NCBI GenBank assembly: GCA_900472925.1
Contig: UCJU01000015.1
Coordinates: forward strand, 148,839-212,838
Source: Hyphomicrobiales bacterium
GTDB taxonomy: Bacteria > Pseudomonadota > Alphaproteobacteria > Rhizobiales > Rhizobiaceae
Length of the DNA stretch: 64,000 nt
Direction: 5' to 3'
Position 1 is the first letter of the stretch; every line of letters starts with the position of its first letter. The translations under genes and the position numbers were made by a program. The notes under the pieces are model-generated. The model searched no databases and was not told the DNA's origin. It saw only the letters and a list, made by a program, of their open reading frames with translations. Shown in pieces: positions 1-9,786 of this stretch.

Positions 1-432
1 GACGGCCTGGGACCGTGAAATTGCTTCGAGTTTCTCGCTATCTTCTTTTGCCTTCAGCTTTTTGGCCGTGATATCAGTGGCAATCTTGACGACCTTGTAG
101 GGACGGCCACCACGGCAAACCGGATTATAGGACGCTTCGATCCATATTTCCGCGCCGTCTTTGCGGATGCGTTTATATTCCTGAGCCTGGAATGTGCCGC
201 CCGCCAGCGTTTTCCAGAAATCCGCATAGGCTTGGGTTTCGACATATCCGGGGTCGCAAAATATACGGTGGTGTTGGCCGACGATCTCATCCAGCCTGTA
301 GCCTAAGGCAGCGCAGAAGTTCTCGTTTGCGTTGATGATATTGCCCTTCAGATCGAATTCGATCATCGCCTGAGAGGTCGAGAGAGCTTCAAGTGACTGT
401 ATTTTTTCAGCATTTTTTCCCAGCCAAAGCAT
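1..432 (-). CDS. PAS-domain chemoreceptor, N-terminal part (3' end outside window)
   Basis: Reading leftward from an ATG at 432, an uninterrupted frame of 144 codons runs off the left edge. It encodes a PAS domain at about residues 15-125 (IEFDLKGNIINANENFC, then a GQHHRIFC segment, then EIWIEASYNPV and KIATDIT) followed by the start of a second PAS repeat (SRSQAV). The same order and wording appear in the complete receptor at 1267-3045, so this is a paralogous PAS-PAS methyl-accepting chemotaxis protein, probably cytoplasmic because no membrane segment precedes the PAS domain. The signalling domain must lie outside the window. The PAS ligand is unknown; PAS domains of this kind often bind heme, flavin or small metabolites. 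Confidence 0.88.
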   Translation of the reverse strand, partial: MLWLGKNAEKIQSLEALSTSQAMIEFDLKGNIINANENFCAALGYRLDEIVGQHHRIFCDPGYVETQAYADFWKTLAGGTFQAQEYKRIRKDGAEIWIEASYNPVCRGGRPYKVVKIATDITAKKLKAKEDSEKLEAISRSQAV

Positions 433-723
433 GTCGTCTCCAAACGAGCTGAAAAAAGCCGCGGGCATTGCATTTGCGTAAAGTCGCGCGGGTTTTTGAT
501 TAGGGTTTCGGTTATGTGGATAATTCAGTCTCTAATTGCATTAGAGCTTATTAATATTAACGCAGTGTTGATAACAACTATCGTCAAGTTTATTTTTGAT
601 GTTTTCAAGTGCAGCGGGAAATTTAACAGACAAACCCTGTGACGAACGTGCTTTTACAAGCGACCTCACAATAGAAATCACTATAAAAATTTAGCAGCTC
701 TGGCAGGTCAGAAAAACAAAAAA
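433..723. other. Intergenic promoter region without a gene
   Basis: This AT-rich stretch lies between the cheW terminator and the start of the left-edge chemoreceptor. It must carry the promoter for that receptor. No convincing coding frame, RNA gene or clear operator was seen in it. Confidence 0.5.
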
Positions 724-751
724 ACGCTGCCGGGCATGTGCCTGGCAGCGT
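724..751 (-). terminator. Rho-independent terminator of the chemoreceptor-cheW unit
   Basis: ACGCTGCC (724-731) pairs with GGCAGCGT (744-751), and the stem can extend inward with GGCA/TGCC. Read on the minus strand the hairpin is followed by a run of seven T residues, about 40 bases after the cheW stop codon. Confidence 0.85.
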
Positions 752-790
752 CTTTTGTCGATATTCAGTTGTGGAGGTTCGGCTCAGCCT

Positions 791-1267
791 TTAAGCGGCG
801 ATGTCCTCGAGATCGGCGCCCTTGAACATTTTAGCAAGGTTCAGGAAGCAAATCATACCGTGCTCGTTTGCGATGATGCCTTCAGAGAACGACTTGTCGA
901 AGGAAGCAGAGACTTCCGGCACTGGCTGCACCTGGCTTGCCGGGATCGTCAGGATATCGGAGACGCGGTCAACGAGCATACCGATGACCATGTTGTGGAC
1001 TTCTGCCACAACGATGGCGCTGCGCTCATTGGCAACCGTGCTTTTCATTCCGAGCTTGTATGCCAGATCGATAATAGGGATAACCGAGCCGCGAAGGTTC
1101 ATGACGCCGATCACGTCTTTTGGCGCGTGCGGCAATGGTGTCGATGGAGCCCAGCCGCGAATTTCACGGATTGTGGTCGTTTTGACGCAGAACTCCTGAT
1201 CGTGCAGACGAAACGCGATGATTTCGAGAGTATCGCCGCCAAAGTTCGTAGAATTAATCGTAACCAT
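791..1267 (-). CDS. cheW: Chemotaxis coupling protein CheW
   Basis: CheW links chemoreceptors to the CheA kinase at the cell pole. The 158-residue protein has the usual CheW length and hallmarks: EIIAFRLHDQEFCVKTTTIREIRGW near the N-terminus, GVMNLRGSVIPIIDL in the middle and VDRVSDILTIP later. The start is set at the ATG at 1267, which shares one base with the TGA of the upstream chemoreceptor (TGATG) and is preceded by GGGAAG. An ATG five codons earlier is less likely. It is coupled to the receptor and ends in a clear terminator. No cheA or other che gene is nearby, so it probably feeds a che operon elsewhere. From memory, A. fabrum has such a second, isolated cheW (CheW2) beside an MCP gene. 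Confidence 0.95.
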   Translation of the reverse strand: MVTINSTNFGGDTLEIIAFRLHDQEFCVKTTTIREIRGWAPSTPLPHAPKDVIGVMNLRGSVIPIIDLAYKLGMKSTVANERSAIVVAEVHNMVIGMLVDRVSDILTIPASQVQPVPEVSASFDKSFSEGIIANEHGMICFLNLAKMFKGADLEDIAA

Positions 1268-3045
1268 CAGAATTCTTCCCAATCCTTGTTCTGGGCTAGT
1301 GCAAGCGCACCGACGCTCGCGTATCCGGGTTTTGGCATCCTGCCTGGTGTACGAACAACCGGGGCTTTGTCTTCCGGCTTCATCCCATGATTCGTAACAG
1401 AAGAATGTTTCCCAAATCTAAACTGCGTTAACAAATTTCTCAGAACGTCGGCTTCATGAGCGAGACTATGGCTGGCAGCCGTTGTTTCTTCCACCATGGC
1501 GGCATTTTGCTGCGTATTGGTGTCCATTGCTTCGACAGCATGGTTGATTTCTTTCAGCCCGCTTGCCTGTTCCCGTGCAGTTTCAACGATGGCGACAACG
1601 TTGCTGTTGATGTCCGCCACCTGCGTCACGATCATACCGAGTGCTTTACCCGTTTCGCCAACAAGTTCGACGCCTTCCTTGACCTGCTCTGCAGAGGTGG
1701 TGATGAGCGTCTTGATTTCCTTGGCGGCATGGGCTGAGCGTTGCGCAAGTTCGCGCACTTCCTGGGCAACGACTGCGAACCCCTTGCCCGCTTCACCAGC
1801 ACGAGCGGCTTCGACGCCCGCGTTGAGCGCAAGAAGATTGGTCTGAAAGGCTATGTCATCGATAACGCTGATGATGTTGCTAATCTCGTTTGACGATTGC
1901 GATATGCGGCCCATCGCCTCGATGGCCTTGCTAACTACAGCTCCCGAACGCTCCGCACCTGCCTTGGTCTTGGCAACGAGGTCGCTGGACTCTTCCGCGC
2001 GGACTGTATTTTGTGCGACGGTTCTCGTGATTTCGTTGAGAGCTGCGGAGGTTTCCTCGACAGCCGCAGCCTGCTGCTCGGTGCGCTTGGCAAGATTGTC
2101 GGAGGCTTCGCTGACTTCGCGCGATCCTGTTGCAATGCTTCCGGTGCTTTCGGCGACATCGCGCATGGCGCTTTGCAGCTTTTGCAGAGACGTGTTCAGG
2201 TCCTGGCGGACTTTTTCCAGGCTTGGCATGAAGGGTGTTTCGATGGTGGCTGTCAGGTCGCCATTGGCCAGTGCCGTCAAGCTTACCGCCAGATCGTCTA
2301 CGGCGCGAACGCGCTCGGTGACATCTGTCGCGAATTTCACAACTTTGAAAACACGACCATCCTGATCCATGATGGCGTTGTAAGAGGCCTGAATCCAGAC
2401 TTCTTTTCCACCCTTGCCGATGCGCTTGAACTCCGCCGAGATAAGTTCACCGGCCGCGAGCTTTTTCCAGAATATCCCATAATCCGCGCTATTGCTGAAT
2501 TGCTTCTCGCAAAACATGCGGTGATGCTGACCACGAATTTCGGAAAGACTGTAGCCGAGGCAGTTCAGAAAGTTTTCATTGGCGGTAATGATCTCACCCG
2601 AGGTGGTGAACTCGATGACTGCCTGAGAGCGAGAGAGAGCAGCAAGCTTGCCAGCATCTTCGGCCGACTTGATCTTTTCTTCGGTGATGACGGTGGCTAT
2701 CTTGAGGATGCTCTTGACCTTTCCGCCCATCATGATCGGGTTGTAGGAGGCCTGAATCCAAACCTCGCGCCCACCGTTGGCGAAACGCTTATACTGCTGA
2801 GCTTGGTATTTTCCCTCGCCGAGATTTTTCCAGAATGTACGATAATCCTGGCTTTTGGCGTAGTCTGCGTCGCAAAACATGCTGTGATGCCGACCAACGA
2901 TCTGCTCGGCGCTATAGCCCATGGCGCGGCAGAAGTTTTCGTTCGCCGACAAAATTTTCCCGCTGGTGTCAAACTCGATCATTGCCTGGGATTGCCCAAG
3001 GGCGGTGAGAACAGCTTTCGCATGCGTTCCAAGAAGAGATAGCAC
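1267..3045 (-). CDS. Soluble PAS-PAS methyl-accepting chemotaxis protein
   Basis: The 592-residue protein has two tandem PAS domains (about residues 15-125 and 135-245), a HAMP-like linker (about 250-310) and a methyl-accepting signalling domain. The signalling domain carries the conserved hairpin tip ([32 protein letters not shown]). No transmembrane segment is present, so it is probably a cytoplasmic or peripheral receptor. It ends in DWEEF, which resembles the C-terminal pentapeptide (NWETF type) that tethers CheR and CheB. I chose the GTG at 3045, preceded by GGAG, because from there the N-terminus ([12 protein letters not shown]) matches the paralogue at the left edge. An in-frame ATG at 3135 would add 30 residues with no resemblance to it. 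The gene is coupled to cheW. Confidence 0.93.
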   Translation of the reverse strand: MLSLLGTHAKAVLTALGQSQAMIEFDTSGKILSANENFCRAMGYSAEQIVGRHHSMFCDADYAKSQDYRTFWKNLGEGKYQAQQYKRFANGGREVWIQASYNPIMMGGKVKSILKIATVITEEKIKSAEDAGKLAALSRSQAVIEFTTSGEIITANENFLNCLGYSLSEIRGQHHRMFCEKQFSNSADYGIFWKKLAAGELISAEFKRIGKGGKEVWIQASYNAIMDQDGRVFKVVKFATDVTERVRAVDDLAVSLTALANGDLTATIETPFMPSLEKVRQDLNTSLQKLQSAMRDVAESTGSIATGSREVSEASDNLAKRTEQQAAAVEETSAALNEITRTVAQNTVRAEESSDLVAKTKAGAERSGAVVSKAIEAMGRISQSSNEISNIISVIDDIAFQTNLLALNAGVEAARAGEAGKGFAVVAQEVRELAQRSAHAAKEIKTLITTSAEQVKEGVELVGETGKALGMIVTQVADINSNVVAIVETAREQASGLKEINHAVEAMDTNTQQNAAMVEETTAASHSLAHEADVLRNLLTQFRFGKHSSVTNHGMKPEDKAPVVRTPGRMPKPGYASVGALALAQNKDWEEF

Positions 3046-3237
3046 GTAGATGACACTCCATGGGCAATGGCAGACCTGTGCGCATTGCGGCATTTGCTGT
3101 TGCACGCCTACATGAGCAATCTTGCGATCATTCACGGCAACAACAATTCATCTACAAGATCAAATTTAAAAATATCTGAATTAGGATTATTGAATTTCAA
3201 TGGAGGACGGCCGGAAGAACCAACCACTTCCTCGCTA

Positions 3238-6200
3238 TCAATATTCTTTTTCGTAGAATATCCCGGCTGCACCTTCACCATTGCCGCCCGCAGATCCGCG
3301 CAATTTCACGCCCTTGCCGACATCGAGATTGATGATGGCCTTTGCGCCGGAGCTTCCGCTTTGCTGGAGCTCCAGATAGGTCTTCTCGTTGAGATACTTA
3401 CCGGCAGAAACACGCGCCTGACCTTCGGAATCGGTGGATATATCAAGGTCGTCAATGCCGAGATTGCTGCGCAGGCTATCGAAGAGCGACGTCGAGCGCC
3501 CCCCGGCCAGCTGTCCCGCGACGTCCGCAAGTCGGGCAATCTGTAAAGCAGACAGCTTCGACATGGACTGACCGAAGATCAGCTGAGCCATGACCTCGTC
3601 CTGCGGCAAAGCGGGAGAGGATGTGAAAGCGAAGGCTGGATCATTTGCATTGCCTGTTACGGATACCGTCACCGTCGTGGAGCCCGCTGTCGAATCTGCC
3701 GCCATGTTGAGCACGGGAACGAGGCCGCCACCGAAGGTGATGTCGCCGGTGGTGAAATCCAGGCGACGTGTCAGAATTTCCAGTCGGCCGCGTTTCATCT
3801 TGAAGCCACCCGAAACTTCGGGATTTGCGGCGTTGCCGCGCACCGTGACGCCGCCGGTCAGTTCTGCATCGACGCCGCGACCACGAACGAAGATGCCGCT
3901 GGGTGCGTCAATTTTGAGGTCCAGCGCGATGGACGACGAGCTGCCGCTGCCGCCCTTGTCGGCATTCAGTTTCTGGTCCTGCACACGCACCGCACGCGGC
4001 GCGTTCTTGTGCTTCACATCGATCTGCTGGAGTGAAGCGGGCAGGCGTTCCGGTATGGTAATTGCGCTTTTGTCGAGCGTGATCGTTCCCCCGAGAACAG
4101 GAGAGGCGAGCGCGGGACCTTTCAGTGTCAGCGTTCCACTCGCCTGCGTCGTAAAGAGAGTGCCGTCATTATAGGTCGCGCGGTTGAGGACAATCGTCAG
4201 ATCGGCTGGGAAACCGGAAGCTGGCAAAATGCCGACGGTGCCGGAGCCAGAGATCGTTCCGCCGCCTGCCAGTTGTCCGCTCAACTTGGAAATCGTTGCT
4301 TTGTCGCGGTCGAAGCTGATCGCGGCACCGAGATTATTGATGGTCAGATTGCGACGCACATCGGTGACGCGAGTCCCATTCGTGGTGATGCTGCCGGTGA
4401 CATTGGGCGCGCTGGCTGTGCCTTCGATCTTGACATCGACGGCTGCCGTGCCTGCGACATCGAAACCCTGTGCCGAGGTTTGCGCGGCAAGAACGCCAAA
4501 CGGCACATTGCCCTTGAACGCCATGGATAGGGGCCGGTTGCCGCCGATGCCAAGCGTCCCGCCGCCAGAAAGCGTCAGCCCGCCCTGCGCCGTCACGTTG
4601 GTATCCAGTCTCAGCGTGCCGCCTGCAAACTGGCCCTTGGCCTTCACGCCAATCGAGCCCAGACCCGCGGAGCGTGTCTGGCTGACTGCAGCGTCAGACC
4701 ATGTCAGGTCGTAGACCACTGTAGGGTCGGAAGCAGAACCTTTTGCCGTCACGGTTCCGGAAATCGTTCCGGACGCATCCAGGCCGGGGGAAAAGGCGTT
4801 TGCCAGATTGGCGGGCAGGGCACGGATGGCGGTGTTGAGATCGAGCGTCGAGCCTGCCGTGCCATCGATTTCGATGCGCCCGTTTCCGGTTTGAATGACG
4901 AGATCGGAAATCCGCGCCGTGCCGTTGGTGATGCCGATGGCGGTTGGTTGTGACAGCTTGACCGGAATGCCGCGAGGGGTGGCGGAAAGGGTATCCAGCT
5001 TCACAGTCATCGGAGCAGCGCCGGTCTCGACACTTCCCTTCAGCAGCAGAGGCGCGTTGTCATAACGGGCCTTCAGATCAAATGCCGTTGCCGTGCCGGA
5101 ATGACCGATGTCGAGATCGAGGCCGGAAACGGAGACTGCACCGGCATTGATCGTCTCAGCGGTAACCTTGCCATTGGCTGCAAGTGCCATGGCATCATCG
5201 ACCTTCAGATCGGCCACGAGTTTGGAAATTGTCGTCGTGCCCTGGGAGATAGTACCGCCGGTCGCACGAATGGTTCCGGCAATCTTTCCATCCGCATTGG
5301 AGACGGCCACGTCACCCTTGATGTTACCATTCGCCTGCTGGGCAGCCAATGCGGCCAGCAGTGAAAGGTCGGGGAAATCGAAGGACAGTTTTCCCGATGG
5401 CATGAACTGAGGAGAAAATTTCAGATCGCCGGTCAACACATTGCGTCCGACGGTGACATTTAGTTTCGGTATCGCAGTTCCGTTGTCACTCTGGACGAGT
5501 TCACCGGATGCGTCGATGACCTGTCCATCCAGTGTGCCACTGGCCTGGAGCTGTGCCTGCGGTGCCTTGAAATCGGCCTTGCCCTTGGCTGATAATTTCA
5601 GCGCCTCCAGCGCACGGCCGGCCAGCGTGGCTTTGGCGGCGTTGAGGCCGATCTGAAAATCAGCAGCGTTGAGTGGGCCATTGGCCTCAAGTGAAAATCC
5701 GAGCGCACCGGATGCTTGCGGGGTCAGCTTTTCAAGTGCGGGCAGGCGGCCGCCGAGTTTTGCGACGACATTGCCGCTGTCCAGAGACAGATCGCCATTG
5801 GCTTCCAGTGTTCCGGATTTGACGACGAGGTTTTCCACACGGGTTGCCCCGCCAATCGTGCTGTTGACGTAGGCATCGATGGCGATGGTGGTGTCGAATT
5901 TCTCGGCAAGCGCGGGGGGCAGTACGGCAGGAAGCACAAATAGGCGAAGGTTGGATGCAATCGTGCCTGCGGACAGATCATAGGTGCCACGGCCGGTGCC
6001 GCCAATGCTGGCGCTCTCGAGCGTTGCACCTTCGAAGGCAATCGTTTGCGGCGAGATGCGCAGAGGTGCATTCAGCTTTAGCGGTGCCTTGACGGCTCTC
6101 TCAATGTCAGGTGATGTCATGGCAGACTGGGCCACACTCAACGATGTCTGAACCGTTCCGGTCTGGTTCGTCAGATTGAGATCATCGCTGTTTGCCGAGA

Positions 6201-7398
6201 GCTTCACGTCATCTAGGTGGCCTTGCGGCATATCCAGTGAGCGCAATGATGCGCTCATATTCAGCCGCGCCGCCTGCGCATTGCCCCTCAGAGACAGATC
6301 GACGCCGTTGATAAGGGCTGCGATTTCGCCACCCTCCAGCGGCACACGGACGTCGACCGGGCCGTTCGTACCGATCAGATTCGCCGCGAGGTCGTTCTGG
6401 CCCTGCGTGTCCATCGCGCCGGATGCGGTCAGAAGCAGTTTGCCAGTTTCGAGATTACCGCTCTCGACGTTGATGCGGCCTTCCGGCGATATGCTCGCTG
6501 CAAGATCCAGCTTCGATTGTCCTGAAAACAGCTGGCGCACGACGGGTGGCAGCAGCATGTCCGGCTGGCCACCGCCATGAAGTTCAACCCGGCGCGTTCC
6601 GTCGGCCTCAAGCCGGTGGCGACCGTTGAGGTCGAGCACCGTGTTGCCAGCTACCGCACCGCTGAGCTTGCCGGACCAATCGGACAATGCGCCTTCGCCA
6701 CTCAGCTTCAATGCCACGGCAGGCGCATTCGGCAAGCGCAAAAGTGTGGCCAGCAATCCACCTTGTGGTTCACTGACGTCAGCGTCGAGTTTCAGGACGT
6801 TATCATTGGGTGCAAAGGCGATATCCGCCATCACTTTTGCTTGCTGCTCATCCTTGCGGTTGGCTGCGAGAGACAGGGAAATGGCATCGTTCGTGGCTGT
6901 CCCGCTGCCCGTCGCTGCCAAATCGAAGGTGCGACCGGCGAGTTTTTCGCCGAGGTGGATATCCGGCAATGAGAGGGCGTCGATGTCGACGGCAACCGGG
7001 AGAGAAAAGCCGCTTGAACCCTGTTTTTTCGGTTCCGTCGAGGGGAGAGGCAATCTCTCGAAGGTCACGTTTGCTGCAGCAATTCGTTGCGCATGGAAGG
7101 TTCTGGTCATAAGGGCTGAAGGCGACCAGTCGACTTCCAAGCCGTTGACGCGGGCATAGACGCCATCACGGTCGGACAGAACCACGCTATCCAGTCTCAA
7201 ATCGCCCGTCAGAAGACCGGACGGGGGCGAGATTTCAATCTTCTGATCGGGCGTGGAGACGAGTGCCGAAACCTGGTTTGCGACGAACCGGGCACCTGTT
7301 GGCGTGTATCCGACGAACAGAACCGCAAGGACGAGCAAAGTGACGACGCCAACGGCGATATAGACAATCCATTTCAGCAATCGAATCAATGCGGTCAT
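3238..7398 (-). CDS. tamB: TamB-like translocation and assembly module protein
   Basis: At 1386 residues this is a giant AsmA/TamB-type protein. It has one N-terminal membrane anchor (residues about 8-32), then a long region of repeated beta-rich segments, and ends in the TamB C-terminal (DUF490) domain with RGRGVDAELTGGVTVRGNAANPEVSGGF and a final FYEKEY. TamB spans the periplasm from the inner membrane and works with TamA in outer-membrane protein assembly; newer work on the AsmA family also implicates it in phospholipid transport to the outer membrane. It follows tamA by 40 bases on the same strand, so the two form an operon. No terminator was seen between its stop and the chemoreceptor gene. 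Confidence 0.93.
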   Translation of the reverse strand: MTALIRLLKWIVYIAVGVVTLLVLAVLFVGYTPTGARFVANQVSALVSTPDQKIEISPPSGLLTGDLRLDSVVLSDRDGVYARVNGLEVDWSPSALMTRTFHAQRIAAANVTFERLPLPSTEPKKQGSSGFSLPVAVDIDALSLPDIHLGEKLAGRTFDLAATGSGTATNDAISLSLAANRKDEQQAKVMADIAFAPNDNVLKLDADVSEPQGGLLATLLRLPNAPAVALKLSGEGALSDWSGKLSGAVAGNTVLDLNGRHRLEADGTRRVELHGGGQPDMLLPPVVRQLFSGQSKLDLAASISPEGRINVESGNLETGKLLLTASGAMDTQGQNDLAANLIGTNGPVDVRVPLEGGEIAALINGVDLSLRGNAQAARLNMSASLRSLDMPQGHLDDVKLSANSDDLNLTNQTGTVQTSLSVAQSAMTSPDIERAVKAPLKLNAPLRISPQTIAFEGATLESASIGGTGRGTYDLSAGTIASNLRLFVLPAVLPPALAEKFDTTIAIDAYVNSTIGGATRVENLVVKSGTLEANGDLSLDSGNVVAKLGGRLPALEKLTPQASGALGFSLEANGPLNAADFQIGLNAAKATLAGRALEALKLSAKGKADFKAPQAQLQASGTLDGQVIDASGELVQSDNGTAIPKLNVTVGRNVLTGDLKFSPQFMPSGKLSFDFPDLSLLAALAAQQANGNIKGDVAVSNADGKIAGTIRATGGTISQGTTTISKLVADLKVDDAMALAANGKVTAETINAGAVSVSGLDLDIGHSGTATAFDLKARYDNAPLLLKGSVETGAAPMTVKLDTLSATPRGIPVKLSQPTAIGITNGTARISDLVIQTGNGRIEIDGTAGSTLDLNTAIRALPANLANAFSPGLDASGTISGTVTAKGSASDPTVVYDLTWSDAAVSQTRSAGLGSIGVKAKGQFAGGTLRLDTNVTAQGGLTLSGGGTLGIGGNRPLSMAFKGNVPFGVLAAQTSAQGFDVAGTAAVDVKIEGTASAPNVTGSITTNGTRVTDVRRNLTINNLGAAISFDRDKATISKLSGQLAGGGTISGSGTVGILPASGFPADLTIVLNRATYNDGTLFTTQASGTLTLKGPALASPVLGGTITLDKSAITIPERLPASLQQIDVKHKNAPRAVRVQDQKLNADKGGSGSSSSIALDLKIDAPSGIFVRGRGVDAELTGGVTVRGNAANPEVSGGFKMKRGRLEILTRRLDFTTGDITFGGGLVPVLNMAADSTAGSTTVTVSVTGNANDPAFAFTSSPALPQDEVMAQLIFGQSMSKLSALQIARLADVAGQLAGGRSTSLFDSLRSNLGIDDLDISTDSEGQARVSAGKYLNEKTYLELQQSGSSGAKAIINLDVGKGVKLRGSAGGNGEGAAGIFYEKEY

Positions 7399-7438
7399 CT
7401 GAAGCTATCTACACTCTGCTGGTTATCTGAGGTTGGTC

Positions 7439-9364
7439 TCAGAACGACTGTCCGATGCCGGCATAAATACCGAAGCTGCTTCCGCCTTCGTATTTTTGAA
7501 GGGGCATGGCAACGTCGAGACGCAAGGGGCCGAACGGTGTCGCGTAACGAATGCCTATGCCTGCGCCCGCGCGGATATCGGAAAAATCAGGCGCGAGGTT
7601 GGATGATACCACGCCTGCGTCCACGAAGGGAACGAGGCCGATGGTGTCTGTGATTTTGACGCGGGCTTCGAGCGAGCTGACAACATAGGAGCGCCCGCCA
7701 GTGGCTTCGTTTGCAGCATTATAGGGCGAAATTTCCTGATAGCTGTAGCCACGCACCGATCCGCCGCCACCCGCATAAAATCTGCGGGTCGGTGGAATAT
7801 CTTCTAGCGCACCAACACCGATCAACGCACCGGCTGCGATCTTTCCGGCCAGAACCACCTGGTCATCTGCACCAAGACCCTTATAGGCAGTCGTGGACCC
7901 CTCGATGGACGTGAAGAGGGCACCATTCAGCGCTTCATAGCTCGGTTTGGCGGAAATCGATGCGCGGAAACCTTCCGTCGGGTTCAGCTTGTCATCACGC
8001 ATATCGCGCACGAATTCCAGCGGCACAGATGTCGTCAGATACCGATTGTTACCGAAGGCATCATCCGAGTCCGTCCACTCGACCTCAAGGCCTGCGGATG
8101 CCGTGTCGTAATCGTTGAACTCATAGGCAAAGCCCGCATATCCGGTGACGGATCGCGCGTCATAGGTATCCGGATGCTCGGTCTTGGCCTTGAGACTTGC
8201 GGTAAACGTCGTCTCCGGATTGAAGATGCCAGGCTTGGTGAAGATGATACCAGCGGAATAATCCATATCCTTCACATTGGACGCTTCACCCAAGCGCGAT
8301 ACTGCGCCTTCGATGCGCAACGACTCGGCCTTGCCGAACAGGTTGCGGTGGCCCCAATAGCCTTGGAGGCCGATGCCTTCGGTCGTGGAATATTGGGCGC
8401 CGACGCCGAGATAACGCTGTTTGCCTTCGGAGACTTCAATGGTCAGCGGGATCGTGCCGTTGGGGGCCAGCGTTTTTGCCTCCTTGATGGAGACGCTGGA
8501 GAAGACACCCAGTTTGCGCAGTCGGTCGGATGCTTTTCGCAGTTTTTCCGGCGAATAGGGTTCGCCACCGTTGAGGCGCGAATATTTCTGAATGAAATCC
8601 TGATCGACGGTGCGTTGGCCTTTGACAGCGACGTCGCCAAGAGGAGCAACCGGCCCGGCTTTGGCGGATAGGGTGAGGTCAACCGTGTTGTTTGCGTGGT
8701 TGGCGACAGCTTCCCTCTTCGTCAATTCGGCAAGCGGGCGGCCTTCAGCCTTCAAATCGTCTATCAACTTATTGCCGCCACGGATGATGGCGAGCGAACC
8801 CGCATCTCCACCCGAAACCAGCCCGTATTCGGAAAGATCATGCCCGGTGACGTCACCCTCAAGTCGAACGGTTCCCAGCGTGAACACCGGCCCGGGTGTG
8901 ACGTCGATCACAACTGGGATGGGGCCAGAGCGGTTGAAGGACGGGTTGGGCGGAATCGCATCGATATCCTGGCCCGCGACCGTTACCTTGACGATGCCGC
9001 CATATCGCGCGTTTTCATAAAGAGAAGCGATCAGCCTTTCGCGATCGTCCCTTGCGCGGATGATGAGGCCCAGATCTCCCGATGCAGGCTTGTCAGGTTC
9101 CGATGTCAGCAGCGAGCTGTTTTCCAAGCTCTCTTTCAGCTTTTCATCGGCACCGGGTGCGTTCAATGTGACGGTGAAGGAAACGGGGTCGAGAACCTCT
9201 TCCGTTTTGTCGTCAGAACCGAAAATGGTAATGCCGAAAATCTTGAGTGCGTAGGCATCACGGACAAAACCCGGGAAAAGCAACAGGGATGCGGTCACCG
9301 CCAATGCGGAGCCTGCCTTCCAGAACGCAATACTCTTCTTTGGGTCAGTCCGCACTATCGGCAT
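7439..9364 (-). CDS. tamA: TamA-like Omp85 outer-membrane assembly protein
   Basis: The 641-residue precursor starts with a signal peptide (hydrophobic stretch about residues 16-38, cleavage near AYA). It continues with POTRA-type periplasmic repeats (about 45-270, including a VKGQRTVDQDFIQKYSRLNGGEPY segment). It ends in a 16-stranded-barrel domain of the Omp85 family with the conserved region GGGGSVRGYSYQ and a C-terminal phenylalanine (GIGQSF) typical of outer-membrane barrels. The order tamA-tamB and the length fit TamA rather than BamA, which is longer and has five POTRA domains. The first ATG is followed by a positively charged n-region, so the start looks right. Confidence 0.93.
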   Translation of the reverse strand: MPIVRTDPKKSIAFWKAGSALAVTASLLLFPGFVRDAYALKIFGITIFGSDDKTEEVLDPVSFTVTLNAPGADEKLKESLENSSLLTSEPDKPASGDLGLIIRARDDRERLIASLYENARYGGIVKVTVAGQDIDAIPPNPSFNRSGPIPVVIDVTPGPVFTLGTVRLEGDVTGHDLSEYGLVSGGDAGSLAIIRGGNKLIDDLKAEGRPLAELTKREAVANHANNTVDLTLSAKAGPVAPLGDVAVKGQRTVDQDFIQKYSRLNGGEPYSPEKLRKASDRLRKLGVFSSVSIKEAKTLAPNGTIPLTIEVSEGKQRYLGVGAQYSTTEGIGLQGYWGHRNLFGKAESLRIEGAVSRLGEASNVKDMDYSAGIIFTKPGIFNPETTFTASLKAKTEHPDTYDARSVTGYAGFAYEFNDYDTASAGLEVEWTDSDDAFGNNRYLTTSVPLEFVRDMRDDKLNPTEGFRASISAKPSYEALNGALFTSIEGSTTAYKGLGADDQVVLAGKIAAGALIGVGALEDIPPTRRFYAGGGGSVRGYSYQEISPYNAANEATGGRSYVVSSLEARVKITDTIGLVPFVDAGVVSSNLAPDFSDIRAGAGIGIRYATPFGPLRLDVAMPLQKYEGGSSFGIYAGIGQSF

Positions 9365-9481
9365 GAGCTACTTTATGGTTGAGTATTTATTATCGGCCCT
9401 GACGGTTGACCGTCCGTTAATGCGACAGCTTAAGCATAAAAAGGTCGTTTTGGGCACCCGAAAATGTGCTTTTCCGACCAG

Positions 9482-9510
9482 AAACGCAAAAGCCCCGGCG
9501 AACCGGGGCT
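9482..9510 (-). terminator. Rho-independent terminator of the glycine-zipper lipoprotein gene
   Basis: AGCCCCGG (9491-9498), loop CGAA, CCGGGGCT (9503-9510). On the minus strand the stem is followed by TTTTGCGTTTC, about 25 bases beyond the lipoprotein stop. Confidence 0.85.
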
Positions 9511-9534
9511 TCGTAACGTGCCGATGTGGCGATG

Positions 9535-9786
9535 TTAGCGGCAACGTGCAGTGTAACGCTGACCGTACTGGTCGCGATAGTAGCAGTAGCCTGGCTCGGA
9601 CGCGTTACCGATGAGAGCACCACCAACGCCACCGATTGCTGCGCCGACAGCTGCGCCGCGAACGTTGCCTGTTACAGCGCCACCGATGACGGCACCGGAT
9701 ACGGCACCAATGGATGCGCCCTTTTCAGTCTGCGTGCAGCCTGCAAGCGTCAAACCGACAACGGCAAAAATAATAGCCTTCTTCAT
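9535..9786 (-). CDS. Small glycine-zipper lipoprotein
   Basis: An 83-residue precursor with a lipoprotein signal peptide and lipobox LAGC (Cys17). It continues with a glycine-zipper region of repeated small residues (GAVSGAVIGGAVTGNVRGAA, then further G-A-I-G repeats) and a short Tyr/Arg-rich tail (YCYYRDQYGQRYTARCR). Such YMGG/OmpA-like Gly-zipper lipoproteins sit in the outer or inner membrane and are common in Rhizobiales; their role is not established. The gene is monocistronic, with its own terminator and a promoter region shared with hemA. Confidence 0.85.
   Translation of the reverse strand: MKKAIIFAVVGLTLAGCTQTEKGASIGAVSGAVIGGAVTGNVRGAAVGAAIGGVGGALIGNASEPGYCYYRDQYGQRYTARCR

Noticed and set aside
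1897..3042. Open frame of 381 codons on the plus strand opposite the chemoreceptor
   Set aside because: It is the complementary frame of the PAS and signalling domains, with no recognisable domain.
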